DNA of 64,000 nt from Roseovarius sp. S88. Its GTDB lineage: Bacteria; Pseudomonadota; Alphaproteobacteria; Rhodobacterales; Rhodobacteraceae. Position numbers and translations under genes: made by a program. The notes beneath the pieces are model-generated. The model worked only from the letters and a program-made list of their open reading frames with translations. It made no database searches and was not told the DNA's origin. Shown piece after piece: positions 26,351 to 37,818 of this stretch (position 1 is the stretch's first letter; the number at the start of each line of letters is the position of its first letter). The stretch covers positions 62,001-126,000 of the forward strand of contig NZ_CP146069.1 of assembly GCF_037023735.1 (NCBI RefSeq), given 5' to 3'.

Positions 26351-27691
26351 ATGAACGACCTAGACAGGATATGGGAAGACGAAGCATATGGGGCGGGTCC
26401 GATTGAATCCTGCTGGTGGGCCGAAACAGTGGAGCCGCAGGATTGGCCATCATTGAACTCGGAAATCAAAACAGATGTTGCGATCATAGGTGCTGGGTTC
26501 ACCGGCCTGTCCGCAGCGCTGCACCTGGCCGAGGCAGGGTTGGGCGTAACTGTCCTAGAGGCACAACACCCATATTGGGGCGCTTCAGGGCGTAATGGTG
26601 GGTTCTGCTGTTTAGGTGGCGCAAAAGCCAGTCATGCAGATTTGGTTGCACGCTTTGGCAAAGAAGAAGCAAGGGGGTTTTGCCAGGCTGAAAAATCAGC
26701 CGTTGAATGTGTTGATGGGCTTATTGACCGGCTTGGGCTGGAGGTCGACCGCCATTCCGATGGGGAAACGCAACTGGCGCACAGAGCGCGGGACTTTGAA
26801 GATCTAAAGGCAGGCGTTGATCAGACGCGGGATTTGTACGGGCTTGAAACCCAAATCATTCCTCCGGAAGAATTAGTCCAGACCGGGATGAACGGACCAT
26901 TCCATGGTGCGGCAACAGTCAATATCGGCTTCGCCTTGAATCCCCGCAAATATGCATCTGGTCTGGCGCATGCGGCGCAAAACGCAGGTGCAAGGATTTT
27001 CGCAAAAAGTCTTGTAACAAATATCGAAAAACTACCGGGTTCAGAATACCGACTTCACACAAAAAGCGGCTCTGTTACGGCCAAAAAGTTCATTTTGGCC
27101 ACCAACGGCTATAGCTCGGACAACGTTCCAAACTGGATGTCTGGGCGGTACTTGCCCACGCAATCCAGTGTTCTGGTCACACGCCCGATTAGTCAGGATG
27201 AGCAACTGGCACAAGGATGGACCAGCACGCAGATGTGCTACGACACACGACATTTGCTGCACTATTTCCGGCTTATGCCGGACGGGCGCATGCTATTTGG
27301 TATGCGTGGAGGATTGACCCACACGCCTCAGAGCGAAAGTGCTATTCGCCGGAAAATCCGTTCCGATTTCGACACCATGTTTCCCGCCTGGTCACACGTT
27401 GAGACGCCATACTATTGGTCGGGGTTCGTTTGTCTGACACGTGATCTGATCCCCTATGCCGGTCCAATTCCGGGAATGGAGGATGGTTTTGCCGGTTTTG
27501 CCTTTCACGGCAATGGTGTCTCAATGGGAAGCTATACAGGGCGGTTGCTGGCCGATCTTGTGCGCGGCATTGAGCCCAGACTTCCTTACCCAGCGCCAAT
27601 GTGGCATGTGCCCAGGCGCTTTCCATTGGGGCGCTTTCGTAGGATGCTGATGCGCCCGGCTTACTTGCGATATGCCTGGTTAGATCGCTAA
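26351..27691 (+). CDS. FAD-dependent oxidoreductase (PuuB/DAO-like)
   Basis: A 446-residue amine-oxidising flavoenzyme. The FAD-binding motif GAGFTG is in VAIIGAGFTGLSAAL (about residues 45-59), and GASGRNGGFCCLGG (about 76-89) matches the gamma-glutamylputrescine oxidase group. The C-terminal GFAFHGNGVSMGSYTGRLLADL is the second FAD contact of the DAO family. It diverges from the GntR regulator and overlaps the converging EamA gene by 4 bp. The substrate is probably a secondary or primary amine; gamma-glutamylputrescine itself is unproven because no glutamyl ligase is near. Confidence 0.85.
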   Translation: MNDLDRIWEDEAYGAGPIESCWWAETVEPQDWPSLNSEIKTDVAIIGAGFTGLSAALHLAEAGLGVTVLEAQHPYWGASGRNGGFCCLGGAKASHADLVARFGKEEARGFCQAEKSAVECVDGLIDRLGLEVDRHSDGETQLAHRARDFEDLKAGVDQTRDLYGLETQIIPPEELVQTGMNGPFHGAATVNIGFALNPRKYASGLAHAAQNAGARIFAKSLVTNIEKLPGSEYRLHTKSGSVTAKKFILATNGYSSDNVPNWMSGRYLPTQSSVLVTRPISQDEQLAQGWTSTQMCYDTRHLLHYFRLMPDGRMLFGMRGGLTHTPQSESAIRRKIRSDFDTMFPAWSHVETPYYWSGFVCLTRDLIPYAGPIPGMEDGFAGFAFHGNGVSMGSYTGRLLADLVRGIEPRLPYPAPMWHVPRRFPLGRFRRMLMRPAYLRYAWLDR

Positions 27692-28611
27692 CCCTGTGGT
27701 GTTTTGAGCGACCGCGCCCGACCACGTTTCAAGCCAAGCTGTCGCTCCCTCAATATGATTGTGATGCCCGCCAGAATAACCAGCCCACCACCGATCAGCA
27801 TCTGCTGCGTCGGGACCTCATCGAAAAAGACATATCCAATTGCAATGGCAAACAGCATCGAAGCGTAGTCGAAAGGCGCAATGACACTGGCGTCTGCATA
27901 CCGGTATGCAGACGTCAAAAATATCTGCGCCACGCCGCCAAGTATACCCGCAGAAATCAAGAAAACAGTCTCTGTTAAACCAGGAATGACCCATCCGAAG
28001 GGTATGGTAAGCAAAGACAGAAGTGTCGATGTCAGCGAGAAATAGAATACAATCGCGCTGGTTCGTTCTGTCCGCACAAGCTTTCGAATATAGATCTGCG
28101 CCAGTGCCGCACAGGTCGCACCTAGAAGAACAAGAACGGCACCGACAGCTTGCGCTGTTTCGACATTGGGCCCACTCAAAGTTGTCAATCGCGGCGCTAA
28201 AACGATAAGGACGCCAGCAAGCCCCAGCGCAACGGCCCCAATCCGAAAGACACCGACCTTTTCATCAAGAAACATCGCGGCAAACACGACAACCAGCAGC
28301 GGCGCGGCATAGCCCAAAGCCGTGACTTCAGGCAGGGGCAAAAGACCCAAGCCCGCAAACATCAACCCCATTGCCGTCGTTCCCACAACGCCGCGCCAGA
28401 AATGACCCATACGAGACGCTACTTTGAGTCCCGACCGCATCTCCCCACGAAGAGCAAGCCAGGCGAAAATTACCGGGATCGCAAAAAACGACCGGAAAAA
28501 TACAGCTTGCCCCGGCGGCACATTCTCAGACGCTGCTTTGATCAGAGCAGACATGACAATGAAAAGCATCACCGCGCAGAGTTTGAGGGCAATTCCCTTG
28601 AACGGGTTCAT
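27688..28611 (-). CDS. EamA/DMT-family transporter
   Basis: A 307-residue inner-membrane protein with about ten hydrophobic segments and two internally related halves, the layout of drug/metabolite transporters. Each half has the small-residue-rich helices usual for EamA. It ends 4 bp into the converging FAD oxidoreductase gene. It lies 70 bp after the tmpB-like gene on the same strand and could be in one transcript with it, perhaps exporting a product; the substrate is unknown. Confidence 0.88.
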   Translation of the reverse strand: MNPFKGIALKLCAVMLFIVMSALIKAASENVPPGQAVFFRSFFAIPVIFAWLALRGEMRSGLKVASRMGHFWRGVVGTTAMGLMFAGLGLLPLPEVTALGYAAPLLVVVFAAMFLDEKVGVFRIGAVALGLAGVLIVLAPRLTTLSGPNVETAQAVGAVLVLLGATCAALAQIYIRKLVRTERTSAIVFYFSLTSTLLSLLTIPFGWVIPGLTETVFLISAGILGGVAQIFLTSAYRYADASVIAPFDYASMLFAIAIGYVFFDEVPTQQMLIGGGLVILAGITIILRERQLGLKRGRARSLKTPQG

Positions 28612-28680
28612 AGATTGGCCTTTCTCGTCAGAACGTGACGGATGGCCTGCAATATTTCAAATGCTGTGTCAGCAACCCCG

Positions 28681-29267
28681 CTATGTCACGGCACAATGTG
28701 CATCAACAACACGCTGCACCATGGGTGCGAAATGGGCAAAACTGGGCGTCTGCATGTTCGGGTCTTTACCCGCATCATCGAGATAGCGAACAGCAACGAT
28801 GTCTTGCACGTTCGGATTACGCACAAAATCCGCAACTTCAAGGTCATTCATCGGCCCACCCTGAAGGTTCAAAGAATGCACAGACGCATCCGACAACTCG
28901 CCAAAATAGGCGGGGTTAGTGGCACATAGATATCTCTTGGCCGCAACATGAAACCGCACACAATCTGTGACAATGGTCGGAAAGAAAGCCTCAAGAACTT
29001 TAGCACCAGCCTCTTCATGATAGCGGTCTTCGGTATCCTCCATCGAGAATGTGCCGAACTCAGAAGTGAAATGTCCAATATCGTGCAAGAGCGCTGCAAC
29101 GATAATCTCTTCACCCAAACCTTTTTTCTCTGCGAGCGTGGCCCCCTGTAACATGTGCTGAGCCATCGTGACCGGCTCACCAAGGTATTCCTCATCTCCA
29201 CAACGCGCAAAGATATCGGCGATGAAATCAACTATATTCGCCTGCGTTAGAGTCTGTTTTTTACTCA

Positions 29268-29268
<1 letters not shown>
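28681..29268 (-). CDS. tmpB: HD-domain mixed-valent diiron oxygenase, TmpB-like
   Basis: A 195-residue HD-domain protein like PhnZ and TmpB, which cleave the C-P bond of a 1-hydroxyphosphonate oxidatively. The diiron ligands are visible: H38, H62-D63, H66, H84, H107, and an aspartate in YLDDAG. Y28 and E31 in YLGE match the lid residues that separate these oxygenases from HD phosphohydrolases. Its start shares bases with the stop of the dioxygenase gene upstream (TAATG), so the two are translated together. TmpB would yield glycine betaine and phosphate from the hydroxylated substrate. The exact phosphonate is inferred from the partner gene. Confidence 0.8.
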
Positions 29269-30473
<1,205 letters not shown>

Positions 30474-30571
30474 CTACTATGCTTGAAAACGACATGGACG
30501 TCGGTTTCATGCAGGCCTTGAGTGATCTGTTGTCTGCGAAGCGTCGTATTCAAAACCAAAGGAGAAAAACC

Positions 30572-31102
30572 ATGCGCTCAAAGTTCGCATTTCTGTTTAG
30601 TCTTTTGGCGACCCCTACATTGGCAGTGGATTTGGACAGCACGTTCACAAACATCGACGGCGGCACACATCAGCTTTCGAACTGGGAGGGACAGCCCATT
30701 TTGGTTGTCAACACAGCCTCACTCTGCGGGTTCACAGGGCAGTATTCTGAACTACAAGAGTTGCACGATACGTACAGCGATCAAGGTCTGGTTGTTCTTG
30801 CTGTTCCATCCGATGACTTCTCACAAGAACTTGGGAGCGACAGCGAAGTTAAAGAGTTTTGCGAGGTCAACTACGACCTGACATTGCCAATGACCGGTAT
30901 CACACATGTAGTCGGTGCAAACGCACATCCTTTCTATAAATCTCTGGCAACTGAAGAAGGCTTTGAACCGAATTGGAATTTCAACAAGGTTCTTATTGAC
31001 GCTAAAGGCGAGGTTGTCGGCACGTTTCGGTCGTCGGTCAACCCCATGTCACGTCAGTTGACCGGCCAGATCGAAGAGGTTCTCAATCAGGCGGACGGCT
31101 AG
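30572..31102 (+). CDS. Glutathione peroxidase, exported
   Basis: A 176-residue thiol peroxidase that reduces hydroperoxides. The peroxidatic cysteine is in ASLCGFTGQY, the catalytic glutamine is expected near VPSDDF (SDDF replaces the common NQF), and the tryptophan is in NWNFNKVLID. A signal peptide (hydrophobic to about residue 17, ending near TLA) suggests the periplasm, unusual for this family. The start at 30572 follows AAAGGAGAAA. The gene ends 20 bp inside the converging GlxA-type regulator. Confidence 0.88.
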   Translation: MRSKFAFLFSLLATPTLAVDLDSTFTNIDGGTHQLSNWEGQPILVVNTASLCGFTGQYSELQELHDTYSDQGLVVLAVPSDDFSQELGSDSEVKEFCEVNYDLTLPMTGITHVVGANAHPFYKSLATEEGFEPNWNFNKVLIDAKGEVVGTFRSSVNPMSRQLTGQIEEVLNQADG

Positions 31103-32069
31103 GTACCCGTGCTGCACCCGGTTCCTTGCTGGGAGGCACGCTATAAACTTTCCGATATGCGCGCGAAAAATGCGTCGGACTGGCAAACCCGCATAAGACG
31201 CTAATTTCGGTAACGCTCATATCTGTTTGCCTCAACAGATGACGCGCCTTTTCTAATCTAGTGGTGATGTAATACCGGCTGGGCGATGTGTTCAACACGG
31301 ACTGAAACAAACGTTCCAATTGGCGAACTGACACACCAATTTCAGCGGCAATCTCACTCAACTTCAGAGGATCTTCTATCGTGTTACGCATAATCTCAAT
31401 CGCTCGAATGACCTTGCGATTGCCTCGCGCAAAACGGGAGGGAAGCGTCAGACGCTGCGCATGATCTTGATCACGCGGGGCGGTATAGACCATCTGTTCT
31501 GCGACCCACTCCACCAACTTCAGACCATAGTCTTCTTCGATGAGATGCAGCATCAAATCCATAGAAGAAGCACCACCAGCACAGGAAAACACACGCCCGT
31601 CCACAGAATAAATCGTGTCCTGCATACTGACCTGCGGCAGCGCCTCTGTCAGCGCATCCACATATTCCCAATGTGTTGTCACGCGTTTGCCCGCGATCAA
31701 TCCGGCAAGGGCCAACGTATAGGTCCCACTGCTCAACGCACCAAAACTGATGCCTTTGCGTGTCTCGCGCCGCAACCAGGCGAGAACGTCGCGCGTGCTG
31801 CCTTCGACGGCCTGTTCACCTGCGCAAACAACAAGCGTATTTTCGCGACTCAGGGTTTCGAGACCACCATCAACCTCAACTGTCACTCCATTCCAGGCGC
31901 GCGCTGGTTTTCCATCGGCACTCAGTAGCCGCCACTCGTAAAACTGTTTGCCGCTGGAATGACGATTGGCAAGACTCAGTGCTTCGAGCGCACAGGTAAA
32001 GCCAAGCATCGAATAACCCGGGATCAACAGGAAAACATAGCGCTTGGGCGCGTGTTCGTGCTCCGTCAT
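31083..32069 (-). CDS. GlxA-family AraC-type transcriptional regulator
   Basis: A 328-residue regulator. The N-terminal DJ-1/PfpI-like domain (about residues 8-190) resembles GbdR and CdhR, which sense glycine betaine, dimethylglycine or carnitine. The C-terminal AraC domain (about 215-318) has two helix-turn-helix units, with the family signature around SVTEISVLCGFASPTHFSRAY. It is the last gene of the MttB-Kbl-Tdh-dehydrogenase run and probably regulates it. Its 3' end overlaps the converging gpx by 20 bp. Confidence 0.9.
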   Translation of the reverse strand: MTEHEHAPKRYVFLLIPGYSMLGFTCALEALSLANRHSSGKQFYEWRLLSADGKPARAWNGVTVEVDGGLETLSRENTLVVCAGEQAVEGSTRDVLAWLRRETRKGISFGALSSGTYTLALAGLIAGKRVTTHWEYVDALTEALPQVSMQDTIYSVDGRVFSCAGGASSMDLMLHLIEEDYGLKLVEWVAEQMVYTAPRDQDHAQRLTLPSRFARGNRKVIRAIEIMRNTIEDPLKLSEIAAEIGVSVRQLERLFQSVLNTSPSRYYITTRLEKARHLLRQTDMSVTEISVLCGFASPTHFSRAYRKVYSVPPSKEPGAARVPSRPPD

Positions 32070-32090
32070 TCCCGGCTCATCCCTTTGATG

Positions 32091-34565
32091 TCAGCTGCGC
32101 ATATTTGCTCCGTTGGCGTCGTAGACCGGAGCACCTTGCACTTCCGCCTTGTACATCTCACCAAGGATTTCCACGTCGAGCACCTCACCGGCACCCGCAT
32201 GTTCGCTTGCGACATATGCCATCGCCATAGACCGCCCGACTCGGTGTGCGTAGCCCCCCGCCGTGATGTATCCAATGGCCTCACCGCCGCGAAGAACAGC
32301 CTCATCACCGGTCACATCAATCCCATCTACATCAATGGTCAGAGTGACCAATTTGCGCTCCACGCCTTCTTTGACAAAAGCCTCGGTCGCGGCTTTACCG
32401 ACGAAATTCTTCTTCCAGTTGATGAAAGCATCCAGGCCTGATTCAACTGCGTTGAAGTCGGGCCGGAATTCCAATGTCCAGGCACCCCAACCTTTCTCCA
32501 ACCTCATCGACATCAACGCACGTGCGCCATACCACCGATATCCCAGATCGGCACCCGCGTCCTCAATCGCCTCCGCCAGACGCAAAAGATACTGTGGGCG
32601 ACAGTAGATTTCGTACCCAAGCTCACCGCTAAACGATATCCGGTTAAGGATAACTGGCACGCCTCCAACAAAAGTCTGGCGCAAATCACGGAATTTCAGC
32701 GCGTCCGCACTCACATCATCGCGTGTAATGCGAGACAACAGTTCTCTCGATTTGGGACCGCTCAACGCAATGCCGTGCCAATCATCTGAGGCATTGCGAT
32801 AGCTCACATCATTTGGCAGATCCTTTTCGAACCAGCGGCGATGCGCCTCCTGCATTGTTCCAGAGCCGAACAGGATAAAGTGATCCTCAGAGAGGCATGC
32901 GACAGTCAGATCACCATACAGCCGTCCCTTGGGCGTCAGCATCGGGGTCAGCGTCAATCGACCCGTTTTTGGGACATATCCGGCAAGAAAATAGTCTAAA
33001 TACGCGCGTGCGCCTTTGCCGGTAAACTCATGTTTCGCAAAATTCGCAATCTCAATACCACCAACCGCGTTTTGCACCGCTTCGATTTCACGCGCGACAT
33101 AGTCATGACTGCGATTGCGCTCGAATGATGGTTCTTCGTGCGCATCTTCTGGCCCATCAGCGAACCACAGAGCGTGCTCAAGACCAAAGCCCTGATCCAT
33201 TCGGGCACCTCGCGCAATAAGCCGGTCGTAGAGCGCCGTTGTCTTTTGCATCCGGCCCTTGGGTAACGTCTCGTTGGGAAAGGTCATGACAAAGCGACGT
33301 TCATAGTTTTCCGTCGACTTAACGGTGCCCCAATCGGGCGTCGCCCAATCCCCAAAACGCGCGACATCCATAGCCCAGACATCAATCGACGGCTCTCCAT
33401 CAATCATCCATTCCGCCATGGTCAGGCCAACGCCGCCGCCCTGGCAGAAGCCCGCCATAACGCCAACCGCGCACCAGTAATTATGCATACCCGGCACGGG
33501 ACCAATCATTGGATTGCCATCTGGCCCAAAGGTAAAAGGGCCGTTGATCGCATCTTTGATCCCAGCATCAGCCAATGCAGGAATTCGTTCAAATCCAAGC
33601 TCAAGACGATCTGCAATATTCTCAAGCTTGGGCTGCAAAAGCTCATGCCCGAAATCCCAAGGCGTCCCACCGACTTTCCAGGGCGTCCCAACCGGCTCAT
33701 AAGTGCCAAGCAACATCCCATCCCTTTCCTGTCGAAAATAAATGTTCGCCTCATAGTCAATCCCACAGGGCAGGCGGGATCCGAAATTGGCCACTTCATC
33801 GATCCGGTCGGTCAGCAAATAGTGATGTTCCATTGGTTGCACAGGCAGGTTCAACCCAGCCATATGCCCCACCTCCCGTGCCCAAAGGCCTCCGCAGTTT
33901 ACTACGTATTCGGCAATAATAGTGCCTCTTTCTGTGGTCACTTCCCACAGACCATCCGGTCTTTGGGTTGTTGCTGTCACCGGCGTATGAGTAAAGTATT
34001 GACCACCGTAGTGCTTAGACGCTTTGGCAAAAGCATACGTGGTGCCTGACGGGTCCAGATCCCCATCCTGATCATCCCAGAGCGCTGCATAATAGTGCTT
34101 GGGATCAATCAACGGATGGCGCTCCGCCAACTCCTTTGGGCTGATCCATTCCTGATGCAGGCCCATATACCGCGCCTTGGACCGCTCACGCTTGAGATAA
34201 TCGTGCCAGGCCTTGTTCGAGGCGACATAAAAGCCACCCGTCATATGCAGCCCTACGGACTGTCCGGAAAGCTCCTCAATCTCCTTGTAGAGCCCGATTG
34301 TATAGCTCTGTAAGCGACTAATGTTTGGATCCGAACTGATTGTGTGAATTTGCCCCGCCGCGTGCCAGCTTGAGCCGGATGTCAGCTCATTCCGCTCCAG
34401 AAGAACCACATCTTCCCACCCAAACTTGCTGAGGTGAAAGAGGATCGAACATCCCACCACACCGCCACCAATAATCACCACTTTCGCGTGGCTGGGCAGC
34501 GGCTTGCCCCGGCTTGTCTCATCCGTCTGAATGTTGAGCGTGGATTGCGCCAGCGTATCACTCAT
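32091..34565 (-). CDS. Dimethylglycine/sarcosine dehydrogenase-like flavoprotein with GcvT domain
   Basis: An 824-residue two-part enzyme. The N-terminal half is a DAO-type oxidase with GGGVVG for FAD and SGSSWHAAG, whose histidine is the covalent FAD site in this family. The C-terminal part (about 430-820) is a GcvT-type tetrahydrofolate domain that would catch the released methyl as methylene-folate. The start at 34565 follows GAGG. It lies after tdh on the same strand. Dimethylglycine, sarcosine or another N-methyl amine could be the substrate; which one cannot be read. Confidence 0.88.
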   Translation of the reverse strand: MSDTLAQSTLNIQTDETSRGKPLPSHAKVVIIGGGVVGCSILFHLSKFGWEDVVLLERNELTSGSSWHAAGQIHTISSDPNISRLQSYTIGLYKEIEELSGQSVGLHMTGGFYVASNKAWHDYLKRERSKARYMGLHQEWISPKELAERHPLIDPKHYYAALWDDQDGDLDPSGTTYAFAKASKHYGGQYFTHTPVTATTQRPDGLWEVTTERGTIIAEYVVNCGGLWAREVGHMAGLNLPVQPMEHHYLLTDRIDEVANFGSRLPCGIDYEANIYFRQERDGMLLGTYEPVGTPWKVGGTPWDFGHELLQPKLENIADRLELGFERIPALADAGIKDAINGPFTFGPDGNPMIGPVPGMHNYWCAVGVMAGFCQGGGVGLTMAEWMIDGEPSIDVWAMDVARFGDWATPDWGTVKSTENYERRFVMTFPNETLPKGRMQKTTALYDRLIARGARMDQGFGLEHALWFADGPEDAHEEPSFERNRSHDYVAREIEAVQNAVGGIEIANFAKHEFTGKGARAYLDYFLAGYVPKTGRLTLTPMLTPKGRLYGDLTVACLSEDHFILFGSGTMQEAHRRWFEKDLPNDVSYRNASDDWHGIALSGPKSRELLSRITRDDVSADALKFRDLRQTFVGGVPVILNRISFSGELGYEIYCRPQYLLRLAEAIEDAGADLGYRWYGARALMSMRLEKGWGAWTLEFRPDFNAVESGLDAFINWKKNFVGKAATEAFVKEGVERKLVTLTIDVDGIDVTGDEAVLRGGEAIGYITAGGYAHRVGRSMAMAYVASEHAGAGEVLDVEILGEMYKAEVQGAPVYDANGANMRS

Positions 34566-34604
34566 AGTCTTTTCCTCATCGTACTGCACCCGCGTGAGCG
34601 CGGC

Positions 34605-35642
34605 CTATCCCCAATCCATCACGACTTTGCCGGCATTGCCCGAAATCATCGCGGCAAACCCGTCTTCAAAATCGTCGATGGAAATCCTGTGTGTGATCAG
34701 CCCCGAGACATCGAGACCCGACTGGACCAAGGCAATCATCTTGTACCAGGTCTCGTACATCTCGCGGCCATAGATGCCCTTGATATGCAGCATCTTGAAA
34801 ATGACACTGTTCCAATCAACCGGGAATTCCGTGGGCGCAATACCCAGCAACGCGACCTTCCCGCCATTGTTCATCCGCGCGATCATCTGCTGCATCGCGG
34901 CCGATGCACCAGACATCTCAAGGCCCACGTCAAACCCTTCGGTCATGCCGATTTCGTCCATGACATCGCGCAGATTTTCTTTCGAAACGTCCACCACATG
35001 CTGCACACCCATCTTTTGAGCCAGTTCAAGCCGGTATGGGGTGATATCGGTGATCACAACTTTCCGCGCACCCACCTTTTGTGCCACCAGCGCGCCCATG
35101 ATCCCAATGGGGCCAGCCCCGGTGACAAGTACATCTTCCCCCACCAGATCAAAGGACAGAGCAGTGTGCACCGCATTTCCAAACGGGTCGAAGATAGCCG
35201 CGATCTCATCCGGAATGTCCTTAGGGATGGGCACAACATTGTCTTCGGGAATGCAGAGATACTCAGCAAAGCAACCGGGGCGGTTGACGCCTACACCCTT
35301 GGTGTTGCGGCACAGATGACCGCGCCCCGCGCGGCAATTCCGGCAGGTACCGCAGACGATATGACCTTCACCCGAGACACGCTGACCAATCTTGTATTTC
35401 ATGGCCGCTGCACCGGTATCCACGATCTCGCCGACAAACTCATGTCCGACGACCATAGGGACGGGCACAGTCTTGGCACTGAACTCGTCCCATTTCCAGA
35501 TATGCACATCCGTGCCACAAATCGCCGACTTTTTAACCTTGATCAGCACATCGGCTGGTCCGGGTTCTGGAACGGGGACATGTTCCATCCACAGACCCAC
35601 TTCCGGCTTGGCTTTCACAAGGGCTTTCATCTGGTTCTGCAT
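34605..35642 (-). CDS. tdh: L-threonine 3-dehydrogenase Tdh
   Basis: A zinc-dependent alcohol dehydrogenase-family enzyme of 345 residues that oxidises threonine to 2-amino-3-ketobutyrate with NAD. Catalytic zinc ligands are C42 (AICGTD) and H67-E68 (VGHEFVGEI); four structural-zinc cysteines lie in [15 protein letters not shown]. The cofactor loop is GAGPIG. Kbl, the next enzyme, is two genes upstream in the same run. Their pairing makes Tdh a safer call than other members of the family. Confidence 0.93.
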   Translation of the reverse strand: MQNQMKALVKAKPEVGLWMEHVPVPEPGPADVLIKVKKSAICGTDVHIWKWDEFSAKTVPVPMVVGHEFVGEIVDTGAAAMKYKIGQRVSGEGHIVCGTCRNCRAGRGHLCRNTKGVGVNRPGCFAEYLCIPEDNVVPIPKDIPDEIAAIFDPFGNAVHTALSFDLVGEDVLVTGAGPIGIMGALVAQKVGARKVVITDITPYRLELAQKMGVQHVVDVSKENLRDVMDEIGMTEGFDVGLEMSGASAAMQQMIARMNNGGKVALLGIAPTEFPVDWNSVIFKMLHIKGIYGREMYETWYKMIALVQSGLDVSGLITHRISIDDFEDGFAAMISGNAGKVVMDWG

Positions 35643-35645
35643 CGC

Positions 35646-36566
35646 CTAATCCCACAAATCGGTGCTGAGATACTTCAAGCCGCTGTCACACATCACAATG
35701 GCGACTGTGCCACCTTGCTCGACACCAGACAGAAGCTGAATTGCCGCCGCGAGATTGGCTCCGGCAGAGTATCCCGCAAAAATCCCTTCATGCCGCGCCA
35801 AGAGCCGCGATCCTTCGGCTGCGTCCCGCCCTGAAACAGTGACTGATCCAGCTAAAGTCACGTTTTCTAGATGGGTTGGGTTTGCGATTGAATACCCGCC
35901 GCCCTGTATAGGATGATCCGGCTTATCAGGTTCCACAGCGTAACACCTTACACCTTTCGGTTCCAGAAAACGCGTCGTACCGGCCAGTGTTCCACCCGAC
36001 CCCATGAAATCACAAAATGCCGTGACCTTCCCCTCAGACTGCGCCCAAATCTCCGGGGCGGTGCCAGTCTCATGTGCCTCAGGATTTCCTGCACGCTCAA
36101 ATTGGTCAGCACGGTAAGCGCTTCGTTCTTGCGTCAACCGTTGCGCCTCTTCCTCTACCAGAGCCAGATCATCGCCAGAAACCTCACCCTTTCGACTCCC
36201 AGTCGCTTGCGGAACCAGAACGACCTCCGCCCCCAAAGCGCGCATCATACGCGCCCGTTCTTCAGAATTGCCTTCACTCATCACGGCCACAAAAGGATGT
36301 CCCAGAATGCCGCAAACGATGGCCAGGCCGGTGCCCATATTGCCAGAGGTCAACTCAACCACAGTTTGACCAGGCTGAAGATTTCCTGATGCACGCGCGC
36401 CCTCCACAATCGCCCGTGCCGCCCGGTCTTTCTTGGAAAACCCCGGAAGCAAATAATCGAGCTTGGCCAATATGCGCCCATCCAGGCACAATTCGTCTCT
36501 AACACGGCTCAATTCGACCAGTGGTGTGTGTTCCATTGCTTCGATGAGAGAGGGTAATACCGTCAT
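35646..36566 (-). CDS. Cysteine synthase-family PLP enzyme
   Basis: A 306-residue fold-type II PLP enzyme. The lysine is in [11 protein letters not shown], the phosphate or asparagine loop reads TSGNMGTG (most relatives have TSGNTG), and the glycine loop is GSGGT. The C-terminal [10 protein letters not shown] closes the cofactor site. It overlaps kbl by 4 bp and ends 3 bp before tdh, so it is probably part of the same metabolic job. True cysteine synthase, a dehydratase or a cystathionine-type enzyme are possible. It is an odd member of a Tdh-Kbl unit. Confidence 0.8.
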   Translation of the reverse strand: MTVLPSLIEAMEHTPLVELSRVRDELCLDGRILAKLDYLLPGFSKKDRAARAIVEGARASGNLQPGQTVVELTSGNMGTGLAIVCGILGHPFVAVMSEGNSEERARMMRALGAEVVLVPQATGSRKGEVSGDDLALVEEEAQRLTQERSAYRADQFERAGNPEAHETGTAPEIWAQSEGKVTAFCDFMGSGGTLAGTTRFLEPKGVRCYAVEPDKPDHPIQGGGYSIANPTHLENVTLAGSVTVSGRDAAEGSRLLARHEGIFAGYSAGANLAAAIQLLSGVEQGGTVAIVMCDSGLKYLSTDLWD

Positions 36567-37762
36567 GAAATCACCCCGAGATCTCGTCCTGCGACTTCAA
36601 ATGCATCTATCGCCTGATTCAGCATATCGCGCGTCAGACCAGCACTCATTTGCGTGCGAATTCGGTCTTGGTCCTTTGGTACAACAGGAAAGCTGAAGGC
36701 TGTGACATAGACGCCCAGTTCATTTAGGCGCCCAGCCATGCCCTGCGCCAATTTGGGATCACGCAACATGACCGGTACAATCGCATGTTCGCCGGGCAAT
36801 AGCTCGAAGCCCAACTTAGTCATGCCCGCTCGGAAATAATCCGCGTTTTCCCACAATTGGGTGCGCAGGGCGTCCCCACGCTGCTCCAGCAGGTCAAAAA
36901 CCTTGAGCGACGCGCCCGCGATCACGGGCGCCAGAGTGTTTGAAAACAAATACGGTCGCGATCTCTGCCTGAGCCAATCGACGACCTTGGCGCTGGCCGC
37001 AGTGTACCCCCCCGATGCACCACCCAGCGACTTGCCCAACGTACCAGTCAGGATATCAACGCGCCCCATAACACCACAGTGCTCATGGCTGCCACGACCG
37101 GATTTGCCCAAAAAGCCCGTCGCGTGACAATCATCCACCATCACCATGGCATCATACGTCTCAGCCAGATCACAAATCTGATCTAGCTTGGCGATATACC
37201 CGTCCATGGAAAACACACCATCGGTGGCAATCAAACGATGGCGTGCGCCTTGCGCCGCCTGCAAACAGCGTTCCAGATCAGCCATATCTGAATTGGCATA
37301 GCGATAGCGCTGCGCCTTGCAGAGCCGCACGCCATCAATGATGCTTGCGTGGTTCAAAGCATCCGAAATGATCGTATCTTCCGGACCCAAAAGCGTCTCG
37401 AACAAACCTGCATTTGCATCAAACGCCGCCGCATAGAGTATCGCGTCTTCCATATCCAAAAAGCCGGCAATGCGTGCTTCCAGCGCTTTATGTTCCTCCT
37501 GCGTGCCGCAAATGAACCGCACACTGGCCATACCAAACCCATAGCGATCCAGCGCCTGATGCGCGGCTTCGATGATTTCTGGATGATCGGCTAAACCAAG
37601 GTAGTTGTTGGCGCATAAATTCACGACAGATTGACCACTGGCCAGCTCAACCTGACCCGCCTGCATCGAGGTGATCACACGCTCGGTTTTATATAGCCCC
37701 TCTTCACGCAGACCACCCAACCGACAGTCAAGATCCTGATCAAACCGCTCTGATGCACGCAT
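36563..37762 (-). CDS. kbl: 2-amino-3-ketobutyrate CoA ligase (glycine C-acetyltransferase)
   Basis: A fold-type I PLP enzyme of 399 residues that cleaves 2-amino-3-ketobutyrate with CoA to glycine and acetyl-CoA. The lysine is in [14 protein letters not shown], the family hallmark. Its last bases overlap the PLP enzyme that follows. The leader carries a copy of a short repeat also found before queG; an ATG within that repeat is out of frame with kbl. With Tdh, it makes glycine from threonine, which could feed serine and one-carbon metabolism. Confidence 0.95.
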   Translation of the reverse strand: MRASERFDQDLDCRLGGLREEGLYKTERVITSMQAGQVELASGQSVVNLCANNYLGLADHPEIIEAAHQALDRYGFGMASVRFICGTQEEHKALEARIAGFLDMEDAILYAAAFDANAGLFETLLGPEDTIISDALNHASIIDGVRLCKAQRYRYANSDMADLERCLQAAQGARHRLIATDGVFSMDGYIAKLDQICDLAETYDAMVMVDDCHATGFLGKSGRGSHEHCGVMGRVDILTGTLGKSLGGASGGYTAASAKVVDWLRQRSRPYLFSNTLAPVIAGASLKVFDLLEQRGDALRTQLWENADYFRAGMTKLGFELLPGEHAIVPVMLRDPKLAQGMAGRLNELGVYVTAFSFPVVPKDQDRIRTQMSAGLTRDMLNQAIDAFEVAGRDLGVIS

Positions 37763-37775
37763 AACCTGATCCTTT

Positions 37776-37818
37776 CATCGTTCCAGAAACACTCCGGGGT
37801 TTGGGGGCTGGCCCTCAA
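37776..37818 (-). repeat. Leader repeat, copy 1 (before kbl)
   Basis: On the minus strand the core reads ACCCCGGAGTGTTTCTGG followed by AACGATG, in the gap between the MttB gene and kbl. It matches the copy before queG (43430-43455) with a few substitutions and one missing base. The upstream flank here is less structured than in the queG copy. Confidence 0.6.

Noticed and set aside
34434..35834. 466-codon open frame on the plus strand over tdh and its neighbours
   Set aside because: It lies antisense to well-recognised tdh, dehydrogenase and PLP-enzyme genes, has no ribosome site and its translation shows no family features; a shadow frame.
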